From Haberlea rhodopensis (Eukaryota > Streptophyta > Magnoliopsida > Lamiales > Gesneriaceae), in NCBI GenBank assembly GCA_907163345.1, contig CAJQUN010001172.1:32170-96169 (forward strand): a DNA stretch of 64,000 nucleotides, written 5' to 3'. The number at the start of each line of letters is the position of its first letter. The first letter of the stretch is position 1. A model generated the notes under the pieces. That model was not told where the DNA came from and made no database searches. It was given only the letters and a program-made list of their open reading frames with translations. Shown here piece after piece: positions 33,613-45,900 of this stretch. The position numbers and the translations under genes were made by a program.

Positions 33613-34523
33613 AACAGCATTCAGTAATTTCTTCCTCATTTATTCTCTTGAATTAGATGCCATATTATACATGGTATATAAACAGTTATATTGATAGTAT
33701 ATATATGCAGAACATAAAGATGAAAATGTTTAGTTTATTTGAGGAGTAAAACTAATATAATTTAAAGAATATCAGGTTAGCACCTAGGAAAGTATTGGAT
33801 AAAGAAATCATCCCCGGCCACTGAAATTCAATACTGTTTGTATTTTTTGTTTAAAATATATTATTTCATCTGACGTACTCTACTCAGTGTATCAATTGCC
33901 CTACTTTGACAAAATTAATTAGTTTTAAATTTTAAACAACTAAAACTAATCGCGATGAACCGTGCTGTTTGGAATTTAAGTCAGATTCTGATGTTCCGAA
34001 TCCATGCTTTAACATTAAAATAGGGTTTTTTTTAATACTAATCCAAATTTTTAGGACTAATGTAATATAGTCTCACTTATATTAATTTTAGTCAATACTA
34101 GTCACAAATTTTTAGGACTAATCAAATATGATTCGAGACTACTTTTGATAAATCCAATTTATGTGGTACTAAAATGCTGGTTTTTTTCAAAATTAGTCCC
34201 AAATGTTTAGGCTAGTCAAAAATGCTTTGGAACCACTTTCGATAAATACAATTTATGTAGGATTAAATTTGTAAAACATTTATGTTTGATATTTCGTCTA
34301 ACTATATTTGATTAGTGCTAAAAAATTATGAAATATTAGAAAAACTTTATTTTATGTGACCATGTTTTCAAATTTCCCGACATTATTTTACAAAGACACA
34401 AGTTTGAAAAAAGAACATGGATTACATCTCTACTGAAATCTATAAATTCCATACGAACCTATGGCCAAGAACTACTTAATCACAGCAAATCACCGATAGT
34501 TATTAACTCAAATACTCTCCCAG
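33613..34523. other. Upstream flank and promoter of the CYP73A gene
   Basis: A worn direct repeat based on 'cAAATTTTTAGGACTAAT' recurs at about 34045, 34110 and 34195. A TATA-like TATAAAT is at 34441-34447, 77-83 bp upstream of the CYP73A start codon, a normal core-promoter position for a short leader. Confidence 0.45.
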
Positions 34524-35570
34524 ATGGAATTTTCCCTGTTTCAGACAACCCTTTTGAGCCTCTTGGGCTCAATAACATTCGCCATTTTAGTCTCTAAACT
34601 ACGCGGAAAGCGGTTTAAGATCCCTCCGGGTCCCTTCTCCTTGCCAATATTCGGAAGCTGGCTCCAAGTTGGCAACAACTTAAACCACCACGACTTAGTC
34701 CGCTACGCCAAGAAATTAGGCGAAGTTTTCTTGCTCAGAATGGGCCAACGAAACATCGCCGTTATCTCATCGAAAGAGCTTGCCAAAGAAGTCTTGCTCA
34801 CTCAAGGAGTCGAGTTCGGCTCCCGCTCCAGAAACATAGTTTTCGACATCTTTACTGGTAAAGGGCAAGACATGATCTTCACAGAATACGGAGAGCACTG
34901 GAGAAAAATGAGGAGGATCGTGACAGTACCCTTTTTCACCAACAAGGTTGTGCAGCAGCACCGTCGCGAATGGGAGGCAGAGGCAGCGGCGGTGGTGGAG
35001 GATGTGAGGAAGAACCCGGTGTCGGCGTCTAAAGGGATTGTTCTGAGGACTAGAATTGAATTGATGGTGTATAATAATGTTTACAAGATTATGTTTGGGA
35101 GAGGGTTTGCGAGTGAGGAAGATCCTTTATATGTTAAGGTTAAGACTATAAATGCGGAGAGAAGTAGATTGGGGCAGAGTCTTGAGTATAATTTTGGTGA
35201 TTTTGTTCCCATTTTAAGGCCATTCTTGAGAGGTTACTTGAAGATTTGTGAAGAGGTTACAAAGAGGAGGTTGAAGTTATACAAGGATTCCTTTGTTGAT
35301 GAGAGGAAGTAAGTTCACTTTTTTTTTTCCCTCTTTTTTTGAAAATATTCATTTCGTATGCAGGGTCGGAGTCATGATTCAAAAATACCTGAGGATGGAC
35401 GGGTTATGTATGGTTCAATAACTATTATGATTTAGAGGGCTGGACTAAAAAACTAAATTTACAAAAATTAATACAAATATTTTTAAAAAAAATTTGCATG
35501 GGGATGGAGCTCACCCTAGCCTATGCGGTGGCTTCGCCCCTGCTCATACGTTTTCATCTTAGGCGTAATT

Positions 35571-35613
<43 letters not shown>

Positions 35614-37290
35614 AAATAAAACTTCCATTCCGCTCGTTGTGGCCTTGACATAATGTTAAAAGGAGAAGACATGGAGCATGATAATAAATGCGTAATCCAA
35701 ACCTCCAAAAATAGGAATTCTATGAACAAAGCGTCCCACTCTCTTTCAGATGAATAAGATGTCATGAAACATATGTAGAATGAAAGTTTTGAAATTTTTC
35801 TGATATACGAGTGATTTTTTACATAATTAAATGATATTGTATCTTGTATGATATTATATCATCAGTTATACATATTGATGTGATTTTTTTGTATTGATTA
35901 CTTAAAACTTTATCGTAATATCAGTTATATTCAATCACTAATCCTATTATACGTTTTCAGAATATCTATTTTTGAAATTTTGATCTTGACAATCATCTTA
36001 TTATAATTTTCTTGAAATACTTTAAATTACCAAGAATATTTTCTCTTTATAACTGAGCAATTTTCTGTTATTTCTTTACACTTTCTTATAGTAATAATTA
36101 ATTGTTTGGCACATATTTTAAATTTTTTTTTTTTTTTGTAATTTCAACAGACAATACGCAAAAACAGGTGTAAAATGTGGAATCGATCACATTCTTAAAT
36201 CCAGGGATATGGGAGAGATAAATGACGCCAATGTTCTCTACATTGTAGAGAACATGAATGTTGCTGGTACGTAAAAAAAATCAAGTCTCCAATTTATTTT
36301 ATTTTCAGTTTAATATAATAACTTATTTTCAATATTTATCAATAACCATGGGCGGACCAAGAAAAAAATTTAGTGCGAGATTGGTAAAATTATTTTTTGA
36401 TAATACTAAATTTTTGAGGTTTTAAAAATAACAAGTGTAAAATTTTTTTCATTAATTTTTTTTTTGGGATGTGCGGGCGCCCCCATGACTCCCCCCTCAG
36501 GGTCCGCCAATAACAATTCTTTGCAATGAGAATCGCAAGAAACCTTGTCAAATGACTTCTAATTCTTTCCACTAATTGATAAACCAAATAGCTAATAAAT
36601 GAATCTGTTACCAAATTTAAAAACTCAAATTAGAGAATCATATGAACTGATGGCTACACTTGATCATGTGCAATTTTTATCTGCCGAGCAGCAATCGAGA
36701 CAACCATATGGGCACTAGAATGGGCCATTGCAGAGCTGATCAACAACCCTCACATTCAAAACAAACTCCGGACTGAGATCGACACCGTACTCGGGCCCGA
36801 CATGCAGGTTTCCGAGCCCGACACCCTCAAACTCCCATATCTCCAAGCAGTAATAAAGGAGACTCTTCGCATAAAAATGATCGTCCCTTGTTTGGTTCCA
36901 CACATGAATCTCCACGACGCTAAACTGAAGGACTATACGATCCCTGGAGGAAGTAGGATCTTCGTCAACGCCTGGTGGCTCGCGAACGACCCGGCTCACT
37001 GGAAAAAGCCTGAAGAATTTAGGCCCGAGAGATTCTTGGAAGAGGAGTGTAAGGTGGAAGCCAATGGTAATGATATAAAATATATCCCATTCGGGGTTGG
37101 CAGGAGGAGTTGCCCTGGGATTCTCATGGCGATGCCGATTATCGGGATTACTTTGGGAAGATTGGTTCAAAATTTCGAGCTTTTGCCTCCGCCAGGACAA
37201 TCTAAGATTGATATGACAGAGAATAATGGACAATTTGCTACGCGCATTTTGAACCACTATCCCGTTGTGATGAAGCCAAGATCTTTCTGA
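34524..37290 (+). CDS. CYP73A: Cinnamate 4-hydroxylase, cytochrome P450 CYP73A
   Basis: ER-anchored P450 that hydroxylates trans-cinnamate to p-coumarate, the second step of the phenylpropanoid pathway. Three exons: 34524-35308, 36151-36266 and 36692-37290; all phases agree and give 499 residues (family about 505). Features in order: N-terminal membrane anchor (LLSLLGSITFAILV), proline hinge (KIPPGPFSLPIFGSWLQVG), I-helix AIETTIWALEWAIAEL, ExxR (KETLR), FRPERF, and the haem loop FGVGRRSCPGI with its Cys ligand. The two introns sit where CYP73A genes usually have them. The N-terminus differs from the commonest C4H start and resembles the divergent (class II) branch; this is a judgement by eye. 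No frame break is present. Both introns carry small MITE-like inserts. Confidence 0.95.
35361..35542. mobile_element. Small TIR element in CYP73A intron 1
   Basis: The ends are inverted: CAGGGTCGGAGTCATG at the left and GGTGGCTTCGCCCCTG at the right, the common plant 'CAGGGGCGGAGCC' type. The outer CGTATG/CATACG also pair. No direct target duplication was found, so the family is uncertain. Confidence 0.5.
35573..35611. repeat. (TA)n microsatellite in CYP73A intron 1
   Basis: About 19 TA units without interruption. Confidence 0.95.
36347..36507. mobile_element. Small TIR element in CYP73A intron 2
   Basis: A 161-bp insert between direct repeats CAATAAC (36340-36346 and 36508-36514), with inverted GCGGACC / GGTCCGC near its ends. 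It is non-coding, T-rich in the middle and C-rich near the right end. Confidence 0.6.
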
Positions 37291-37368
37291 AAACCTCTCT
37301 TCGGCCACACCATATATATGAGTGGAGAAAATAAAAAACGAAAATATGTTATATTGAGCATGTACTCT

Positions 37369-38180
37369 TGTAACATCCCCTCATGATGTCTTTATCGTTT
37401 TGATATTAATTATAATAAATAAAACTATCATCTTAATCCCAGAATCTCATACTAAATCATTAAGAAATATAGATGAATATGTGAAAGCATACCTGAATCC
37501 ATAATAGTTGATCTTCCTGCAGATCTGAGTACAATAATCTTCCAGATCTTTACGATTAGCCTTGAGAGTCCTTTAATCTTCTCTCACGCTCTTTAACCAT
37601 TGACTGTATACAGTTAGAATGACTTAATCGTGTGTCCTGCAGACCATGACCCCTTATATATATGTTGGGTTTCTATTTAAGCCCATCAATCAAATAGAAA
37701 AGCCCGCTTGTCTCTACACTTTAAATGACCATACAATATTAGATGCTTATAGCCCAACTTTATTAACTTTATTCTGATTACTTTATTTGGGCTACAACTT
37801 AATACATCAATAATACACAATTAATTACATATGTATACACATAATAGAAATTATATTCAAACAATCTCCCACTTGGGCCACATATGCTACCTTATAAAAT
37901 TGTGTAAAACTTTGTGAGCTTAAACCTTTTGCTATCATTATCAAAAGCACCCCCTAACAATCTCGTCCATCAATCATACAAATATAGGATCAAAGCGATT
38001 TTCGTTACTAGATCCATCAATAGTCACATATATCCATATAACCAAATGGCATAGATCAAGTATGGATGTGTAGCATGGAAATTTTATGTAATGTGATCTT
38101 AACATGCCCATTTCCAACTGACCTCCTAGTAACTCAAAAGAGTCGCATAACAACTGGTTGGACCGCGTGGGCCACATATG
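37369..38180 (-). mobile_element. Copia-type LTR remnant with polypurine tract
   Basis: On the - strand a purine tract CCAAGTGGGAGAT (37864-37876) is followed directly by TGTTTGAATATAAT, the classic junction of Copia internal DNA and 3' LTR. The LTR would run leftwards from 37863 to about 37369. The 300 bp to the right (to about 38180) would be the non-coding 3' internal region. No pol domain is left. Confidence 0.55.
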
Positions 38181-38567
38181 GTTATTGAAATCATTTCAAC
38201 CAAGAATAGACTTAGATGAATTGTTGTTTTTTCAGCGGACTAGGATGAATTATTATTTTTCAAACGGTACCTGCCCGCAATTACCCCTAATTATTAGCCA
38301 TGCTATCAACTAATTAAATTTATCACCGCGTACCCTGTTCAATTATCATCACAACTAAAAACCCGAGCTTGTAGAGAGATTGAACAATTTATTATTTATT
38401 ATCTAAGGCTCTCATCATTTGTGGATCTGTTTTGTCCTTTTCTTTTGAGACCCAAAAAGTGAATATTTCACGTGGATGAAGTTGTTTATAAGTTTTGAAC
38501 CCAAAATCTAGATATTAACCAAAAGCTATGATATCATATTGCATTGATGTATCATCTAAAATATTAT
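38181..38567. other. Spacer before the tandem duplication
   Basis: Nothing recognisable. Confidence 0.3.
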
Positions 38568-40745
38568 AAAAAGATTGTACAAGTTATTATTTATAATTTA
38601 ACATACCCAATGTGTGCAGATTGGTTGATCTAGCTATATAAAAATTCATCTAATTTATATAGATATGTTGGACATGGCATCTAAAACGAAATTAAACAGA
38701 ATTAGAGGGTGGCGATAGGGAAAATAAAGTTAGTCCATAAAATTCCGGAGTCCGGACTTCCGCGTTCTGCGTACTCGCTATTTCGATTACTACCGTACAC
38801 TACAGTGAGGCCGTCAATCACTACGGCCTATCGGAGAACGGCGAATGCCTCCGTCAACTATGCGCAATTTATCTCCATTTTCCGGTTAATCTCGGATCAG
38901 AGGTATTAACTTCAAAAATGTTTTGCGCTTTCTGAGTGCCTATCTCCATTTACACTCTCATTCCTTTTAGGCTTTTTGACGTTACCTTTTCTATCGAGGG
39001 ATTAGAGTGACAAATTTTATGATTCTGATCAATAATTAGGTATGTAGATAAGTTCGTGATTAGATAAATAGACCTTTTTTATGATTCATCTTAGAATATG
39101 GACAACTGTTCTTCACTATGGTTTCATTATTTATTTATTTATTTGGTAACATTTTTGTCCATATATGTTACTAAGATTATGATATTATAGATTTTTCACT
39201 TGTTTAATTGAAAACAAATGCGTTTTCAGCTATCTTAAGTTTCTTAAATTGCAGTTTATGCTGTGCTTGAATTGCTAGTTTCACATTTTTCTCTATCATC
39301 GACTGAAAAATACGTTTCTTGTAATTTTAGTTTTAGCATCATGGTAAATGAAGTAAAATAATGTACGAAAACTTGATGATAATACTCGGTGTATTTAGAT
39401 TTGTCAATTTTATTTATTTATTTTTTTGGAAAAAATCTTATCTGAATCCCAACATGCAGGTAGGCTCAGCTGTTATCTGTCCAGATTGAAGATTCATGAC
39501 ATGATGTTTCTATGATAATTTGCATTGCTGATTATATTTTCTCTTTATCTTTCTTTTTCATCTTTCTGGTTTAGTTGAGTCTGAGTGTATATTACACAAT
39601 GTTACAATGGATGGGTGGATCAAGGCGGAAAGTGACAACTGTAAGTTTAGATCAACTGACTTATTTCCGTTTCACCTCACAACTTGTGAATTCCTAGCTG
39701 CGCCCACAAGTTTTTTTAAAAAAACACCGTAATGATTATTTATTTTAAGAAATAACCATTCATACGAGGTGTATAATTAATTTTCTTATTTGGTATTCAG
39801 TTAATTATTACATTGACTGTACTTCATACTTCGTTGGCCAAATGACTGAAAACACTGCCATAATTAAATATGTGTGTTCACAATGACAAAATGACCATCA
39901 AATCAAGGATTTGTCACAACAAATCCACCATGTGCAGGAAGATTGGCCAATAGAGGCGGCCGCACTTGCATAACTTTCTAATGCTTAAACGGATGCCTCA
40001 GTTCTCATGTTCTGCGCCTTTTTTACTGTTTTTTAAGTTATGTGATAAAAAAATTGATGCAATCCTTCCTTTGTAATTGCAGCCTTAGTCTAATGGTTTG
40101 GTTCATCGGTTCTGTTTTTTATGTTTATTTTCATGTGGATGATTTCATGGTGTAAATATGCAGTCAAGAAATTCGACCCTAAAAGGTATGAACTCTACGA
40201 GTCAGTTGCAAAATTTGAGTTGTAAATTTTTAAAAAAGAATTAGACCTCATAACCAAAAAACACATGGCCCTACCTTGTGGACAATGTGTTTTAGATGGA
40301 GTGAGGCCTATTTTTTGTAAAAGTTTTTGTACAGGTCTATTTGTGCAAATCATCCCTTTCTCTACAGCATATCGTATTTTTTCTCAACCTTTCTCAACTG
40401 TGGAGATGGAGTTAATGTACTTTGTAATGATCTGGACTTTCAAAAACAATATAGGCAAAAACAGTATTTTGAACAACGGAAACGACAACAGCAGATGGCA
40501 GGATTAGAGAGCTATGTTGATGGAAAACCTTCATGCAATCGACACTGTGAAGATAATAGATCACTTGATATACTTAGTTTGGTAAATGTATCATCTATAG
40601 CTAAGGCTCTCACCATAGGTTGAACGGTTTTGCCTTACTTTTCTGATTTTACAAGCAAGATTTTAGAGATGAATTCTTTGATGTTTTGAGGACCATTAGA
40701 GTTAACCATAGCTATTTGTCACATAACTCGGCAATTAGTTGAAAA
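38568..40745 (+). repeat. Tandem duplication, upstream copy (2.2 kb)
   Basis: This copy and 40746-42930 are the same 2.2-kb unit in direct tandem. The unit holds the non-coding first exon and the first three coding exons of the gene that continues to 48.6 kb. The central part (about 38920-40090) is nearly identical to the other copy; the edges (38600-38780 and 40100-40740) carry many single-base gaps and insertions. Confidence 0.92.
39599..40623 (+). pseudogene. Partial upstream copy of the unknown 17-exon gene
   Basis: Copies of the start exon (39575-39640, ATG at 39599), the small second coding exon (40164-40185) and the third (from 40455) are present with the same splice sites as in the downstream copy. 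The small exon has 22 instead of 23 bases, which breaks the frame, and the third exon ends in a different, shifted sequence (stop at about 40621). Later exons are absent, so no complete protein can be made from this copy alone. Confidence 0.75.
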
Positions 40746-42930
40746 AGATTGTTCCTTTATTATTTATAATTTAACATAATTATGTGCAGATTGGTTGATC
40801 TAGCTATATAAAAATTCATCTAATTTATATAGATATTGTTGACATGGCATCTAAAACGAAATTAAACAGAATTAGAGGGTGGCGATAGGGAAAATAAAGT
40901 TAGTCCATAAAATTCCGGAGTCCGGACTTCCGCGTTCTGCGTACTCGCTATTTCGATTACTACCGTACAACTACAGTGAGGCCGTCAATCACTACGGCCT
41001 ATCGGAGAACGGCGAATGCCTCCGTCAACTATGCGCAATTTATCTCCATTTTCCGGTTAATCTCGGATCAGAGGTATTAACTTCAAAAATGTTTTGCGCT
41101 TTCTGAGTGCCTATCTCCATTTACACTCTCATTCCTTTTAGGCTTTTTGACGTTACCTTTTCTATCGAGGGATTAGAGTGACAAATTTTATGATTCTGAT
41201 CAATAATTAGGTATGTAGATAAGTTCGTGATTAGATAAATAGACCTTTTTTATGATTCATCTTAGAATATGGACAACTGTTCTTCACTATGGTTTCATTA
41301 TTTATTTATTTATTTGGTAACATTTTTGTCCATATATGTTACTAAGATTATGATATTATAGATTTTTCACTTGTTTAATTGAAAACAAATGCGTTTTCAG
41401 CTATCTTAAGTTTCTTAAATTGCAGTTTATGCTGTGCTTGAATTGCTAGTTTCACATTTTTCTCTATCATCGACTGAAAAATACGTTTCTTGTAATTTTA
41501 GTTTTAGCATCATGGTAAATGAAGTAAAATAATGTACGAAAACTTGATGATAATACTCGGTGTATTTAGATTTGTCAATTTTATTTATTTATTTTTTTGG
41601 AAAAAATCTTATCTGAATCCCAACATGCAGGTAGGCTCAGCTGTTATCTGTCCAGATTGAAGATTCATGACATGATGTTTCTATGATAATTTGCATTGCT
41701 GATTATATTTTCTCTTTATCTTTCTTTTTCATCTTTCTGGTTTAGTTGAGTCTGAGTGTATATTACACAATGTTACAATGGATGGGTGGATCAAGGCGGA
41801 AAGTGACAACTGTAAGTTTAGATCAACTGACTTATTTCCGTTTCACCTCACAACTTGTGAATTCCTAGCTGCGCCCACAAGTTTTTTTTAAAAAAACACC
41901 GTAATGATTATTTATTTTAAGAAATAACCATTCATACGAGGTGTATAATTAATTTTCTTATTTGGTATTCAGTTAATTATTACATTGACTGTACTTCATA
42001 CTTCGTTGGCCAAATGACTGAAAACACTGCCATAATTAAATATGTGTGTTCACAATGACAAAATGACCATCAAATCAAGGATTTGTCACAACAAATCCAC
42101 CATGTGCAGGAAGATTGGCCAATAGAGGCGGCCGCACTTGCATAACTTTCTAATGCTTAAACGGATGCCTCAGTTCTCATGTTCTGCGCCTTTTTTTACT
42201 GTTTTTTAAGTTATGTGATAAAAAAATTGATGCAATCCTTCCTTTGTAATTGCAGCCTTAGTCTAATGGTTTGGTTCATCGGTTCTGTTTTTATTTTATT
42301 TTCATGTATGGATGATTTCATGGTGTAAATATGCAGTCAAGAAATTCGACCCATAAAAGGTATGAACTCTACGAGTCAGTTGCAAAATTTGAGTTGTAAA
42401 TTTTTTAAAAAAAGAATTAGACCTCATAACCAAAAAACACATGGCCCTACTTGTGGGACAATGTGTTTTAGATGGAGTGAGGCCTATTTTTTTGTAAAAG
42501 TTTTTGTACAGGTCTATTTGTGCAAATCATCCCTTTCTCTACAGCATATCGTATTTTTTCTCAACCTTTCTCAACGTGGAGATGGAGTTAATGTACTTTG
42601 TAATTGATCTTGACTTCAAAACAATATAGGCAAAAACAGTATTTTGAACAACGGAAACGACAACAGCAGATGGCAGGATTAGAGAGCTATGTTGATGGAA
42701 AACCTTCATGCAATCGACACTGTGAAGATAATAGATCACTTGATATACTTAGTTTGGTAAATGTATCATCTATAGCTCAAGAACACGAGACCAGTAGGTT
42801 GAACGGTAATTTGCCTTACTTTTCTGATTTTACAAGCAAGATTTTTAGAGATTCTCATTCTTTGATGTCAGTGAGGACCATTAGGAGTGTACACCATAGC
42901 TATTTGTCACATAACTCGGCAATTAGTTGA
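40746..42930 (+). repeat. Tandem duplication, downstream copy
   Basis: Second copy of the 2.2-kb unit; all splice phases here are intact and connect to the remaining exons further downstream, so this is the functional-looking copy. Confidence 0.92.
40876..41073 (+). other. Likely non-coding first exon (5' UTR) of the 17-exon gene
   Basis: The block ends at a donor (GAG|GTATTA at 41074) and is open in one frame for 66 codons, but that frame follows a stop and has no ATG. An ATG at 40844 is out of frame and soon meets TAG. The next exon carries a good ATG, so this block is best read as 5' UTR. GC-richer than its surroundings. Confidence 0.5.
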
Positions 42931-45900
42931 ATTTTGGGGTTCCTTTTTTTTTTATTTAAAAATTATGTTTAGTTTTGTTTATTTGCATTATTCTACTAAA
43001 AGACTAATAGCTTCCATATTATTGACGATTCTCTTCAGCTTTATTTGAAGTTGGAAATATATTTAGATCCACACTTCTGTTTCCATTTCTCAGCACGGTG
43101 ACTCAAGCTGATACATATTCTTTCTATTCAAGCTATCTCCAATAGTTTTTCAATGACTTTTACTCGGACAACTATATAAAGACAGTTTAGCGTATCGTTT
43201 CTAGGGCTGAGCAGAAACTGAACCAAACCACTAGTTTGGATTGGTTTTTAGTCAATCACGGTTTGGATTGGTTTTAAAATCAACCAAACCAAAAGAATTG
43301 ATTTGGTTCAAAGTTTAGCTTTAAAAAATCAAACCAAGCCAAGGCGATTTTGTAAATATGAAATTATATAATTTACTTTCTTTAATACTTAATTTACTAT
43401 GATTTTTTTAACTTAATTTGTTGTAATTGCTTTTATTTGTTTCTTAAATATATTATTTCTCTTTACTTTTTTTAAGAGATATTTGTTGATGTAGTGGTAA
43501 CAGATGATTGTGAGGTTTCTTTGAAGTCAAAGTAATTTATTTTGTGGATTTTTATATTTTTATGCTAAATCTGTAATGTCATTGTCATGTTGTTAAATGC
43601 TTTAGTGTCTTTGTGTATATTAATATTTGTTTATTTATAATAGTTAGTTTAGAAAATTTAAATTATTTTTAAAAATAATCTAAATATTTCTTTTGAAAAA
43701 AATCAAAGTTTAAGAATGATCATTCAAGCCAAACCATACCAAACAAAAAAATTGTTCGAGTTTTTATCAAAACCAAAACCAACCCGCATTTTCTCACCCC
43801 TAATTGGTTCATGACTTTGTCTATGTCTGTGCACTCATAATTGCTGGTGCGTTATTGTTGGAATGTTGTAGGTTTTAAATTTTTTGACATAATCTTTTCT
43901 CTGATTCATTTTGAATATTTCTTTTCATTCTCGCAAGCAAGAGATAATTCAAATGATGATGATGGCTTCGCATTGCATCATGAGAATGCATACCATTCTC
44001 CATCTATTCACACTGGTAGAGACACTATGGTAAAGCAATCTGAACAAAAGGAAGAAAGTACGCTTCTGATCCTAATTCATTTTCTTTTCCTCCTATAAGG
44101 TCAAATACTTTATTTTTTACCGACACATGGTTTCTTGAGTAAGCATCATTTGTCTGTTGTTTCAGGAACTTCAACTAGCCAACACTCAGATGCTGGAAAC
44201 TCAAAGAAGTGAGCATGTTTAAATGCGAATTATATATAGCCTTTGGAATCTGTTGGTGAATTTATTTCAGTTTTAATAATTTATATGTCTATTAAATGAT
44301 TACACCATAAAAATGACTTGTTTAATTTATTATATTGGAAGTCAACGGAAAGTTTTGTGGAATATCATTTGTGTGGTCTCTGTGCTTCATCATGTTGTAT
44401 GTTTCCAAGCTATTGTTTGTAGAAAAATGCTCTTTTTCTGAAGGAATTAGCACCAATTGCTTCACAGGGTTTTGGTCCGTATAACTGATCCAAATGAACA
44501 ATTAGTTGGAAAAGGCAACAAACTTGATCATCTCAAGTTGTCCCCTGCACAGCGTGAGCATTGCTTTGATCTGTGTTATTTTCCTTACTCCAAAGAAAAT
44601 TTGTTTTCCAGGGTGGCTGTCAAACATAAGCCATGCCTTTGCTGGTGAATCATTCTTAGGAGTGGTGTTTGTCTCGTCCATTACCATCGATACCTTGTTT
44701 TCAGCGATATTGATGATTGAAAATTTGATAATAAAAAACTTGTACGCTAAACTCAGCTGGAATATACTTTATATCTTGTTTGATTTTTCCAGAAATGTCA
44801 GTTATGGATTTGCTTGGTGATGGTGGAGAAAACAGCAATGCAGAAGAAACTTCAGTGTATGTGCAGGAAGCTCATGTTGCATTTTCAGTTGAAGGTTTGG
44901 TTTTATAATTTATTGAATAATCCACTTCTTGTTTACCTTCAAGTGAAAATGTTATATCATTTTGGTGTTGTGTTGTCTGAAAAACTTGATACTCTACATA
45001 TTATTCACCTCCCAAGATAAAATATTATGTTTCATTTTGGCATTTTTGCTTTATAGTCCCTTTCTCTACACATTAGAGAAATCATTCTCTATGGTTTTAC
45101 TTTACAGTGATTGTGTTTGTTATTGCAGAAAAATCTCACTTGCAAAATTCAAACCATCTTTTTCTTTGAAATTTAGTGATCTTTTGAATTATCAGTGGGC
45201 CTTATAATTTTAGCATGCATTTATAATGAGAGATATCTTGTTCATTTCAGGTTTAGGGAAAGTGGTAGCAGAAACTCCAGTTCAGTCTCCAAAGACACCA
45301 GGGAGGTAATATCATGAAATTGCTGATGGAAGAGGTCATGAACGTAGCATAATTTAAGAAATTTCTGTCAAGTCTGGAAGAAAGCCATGTGTTTGTGGAG
45401 CTAAATCCTGTGATTTCTAGCAATACGTTCAGATTTTGGCTATATGTGGATTCTGAACCCATATAATGAATTGATTTTTTTTCATTTCTGTATTTCTCAA
45501 CTGGGAAACCGTTTACATGATTCCTCCACTGCTCACTATTCAAGGAATGTTTTGATTGGTATTCTCCAACCAGTGTCTTCTATATGTAAAATCTAATATA
45601 TTGTAATTTGTCGTAATAAACAGTGTTATTATTAACGTCACACATTTGTTAAGATCTTGAAGTTCTTGATTAGTATCCTCTTATTTTTTTGCTCGACGTT
45701 ACAGAATTTTTCTGAAGGGTTACTCTTCACAGAAAAAATCCTGGAAACAACCTATAGCGTCCAAGAACATGGATTATAGTTTTGATGACTTTGGATTCCA
45801 AGTGGTGAGCATTTATATTTCCGATTTTCAGTTCTATAAGTAATTCTGCGGTCAATCTCGAGATGTGCCTAGGTCCCAGGGATAATCCTAGTGCAGGGCT

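Noticed and set aside
40844..40885. ATG at 40844 as start of the 17-exon gene
   Set aside because: Its frame meets TAG after 14 codons. The ATG at 41770 in the next exon is in frame with all later exons.
44457..45207. Overlapping ORFs of 60-100 residues in introns of the unknown gene
   Set aside because: They read through GT and AG borders into intron DNA; the spliced chain explains the region better.
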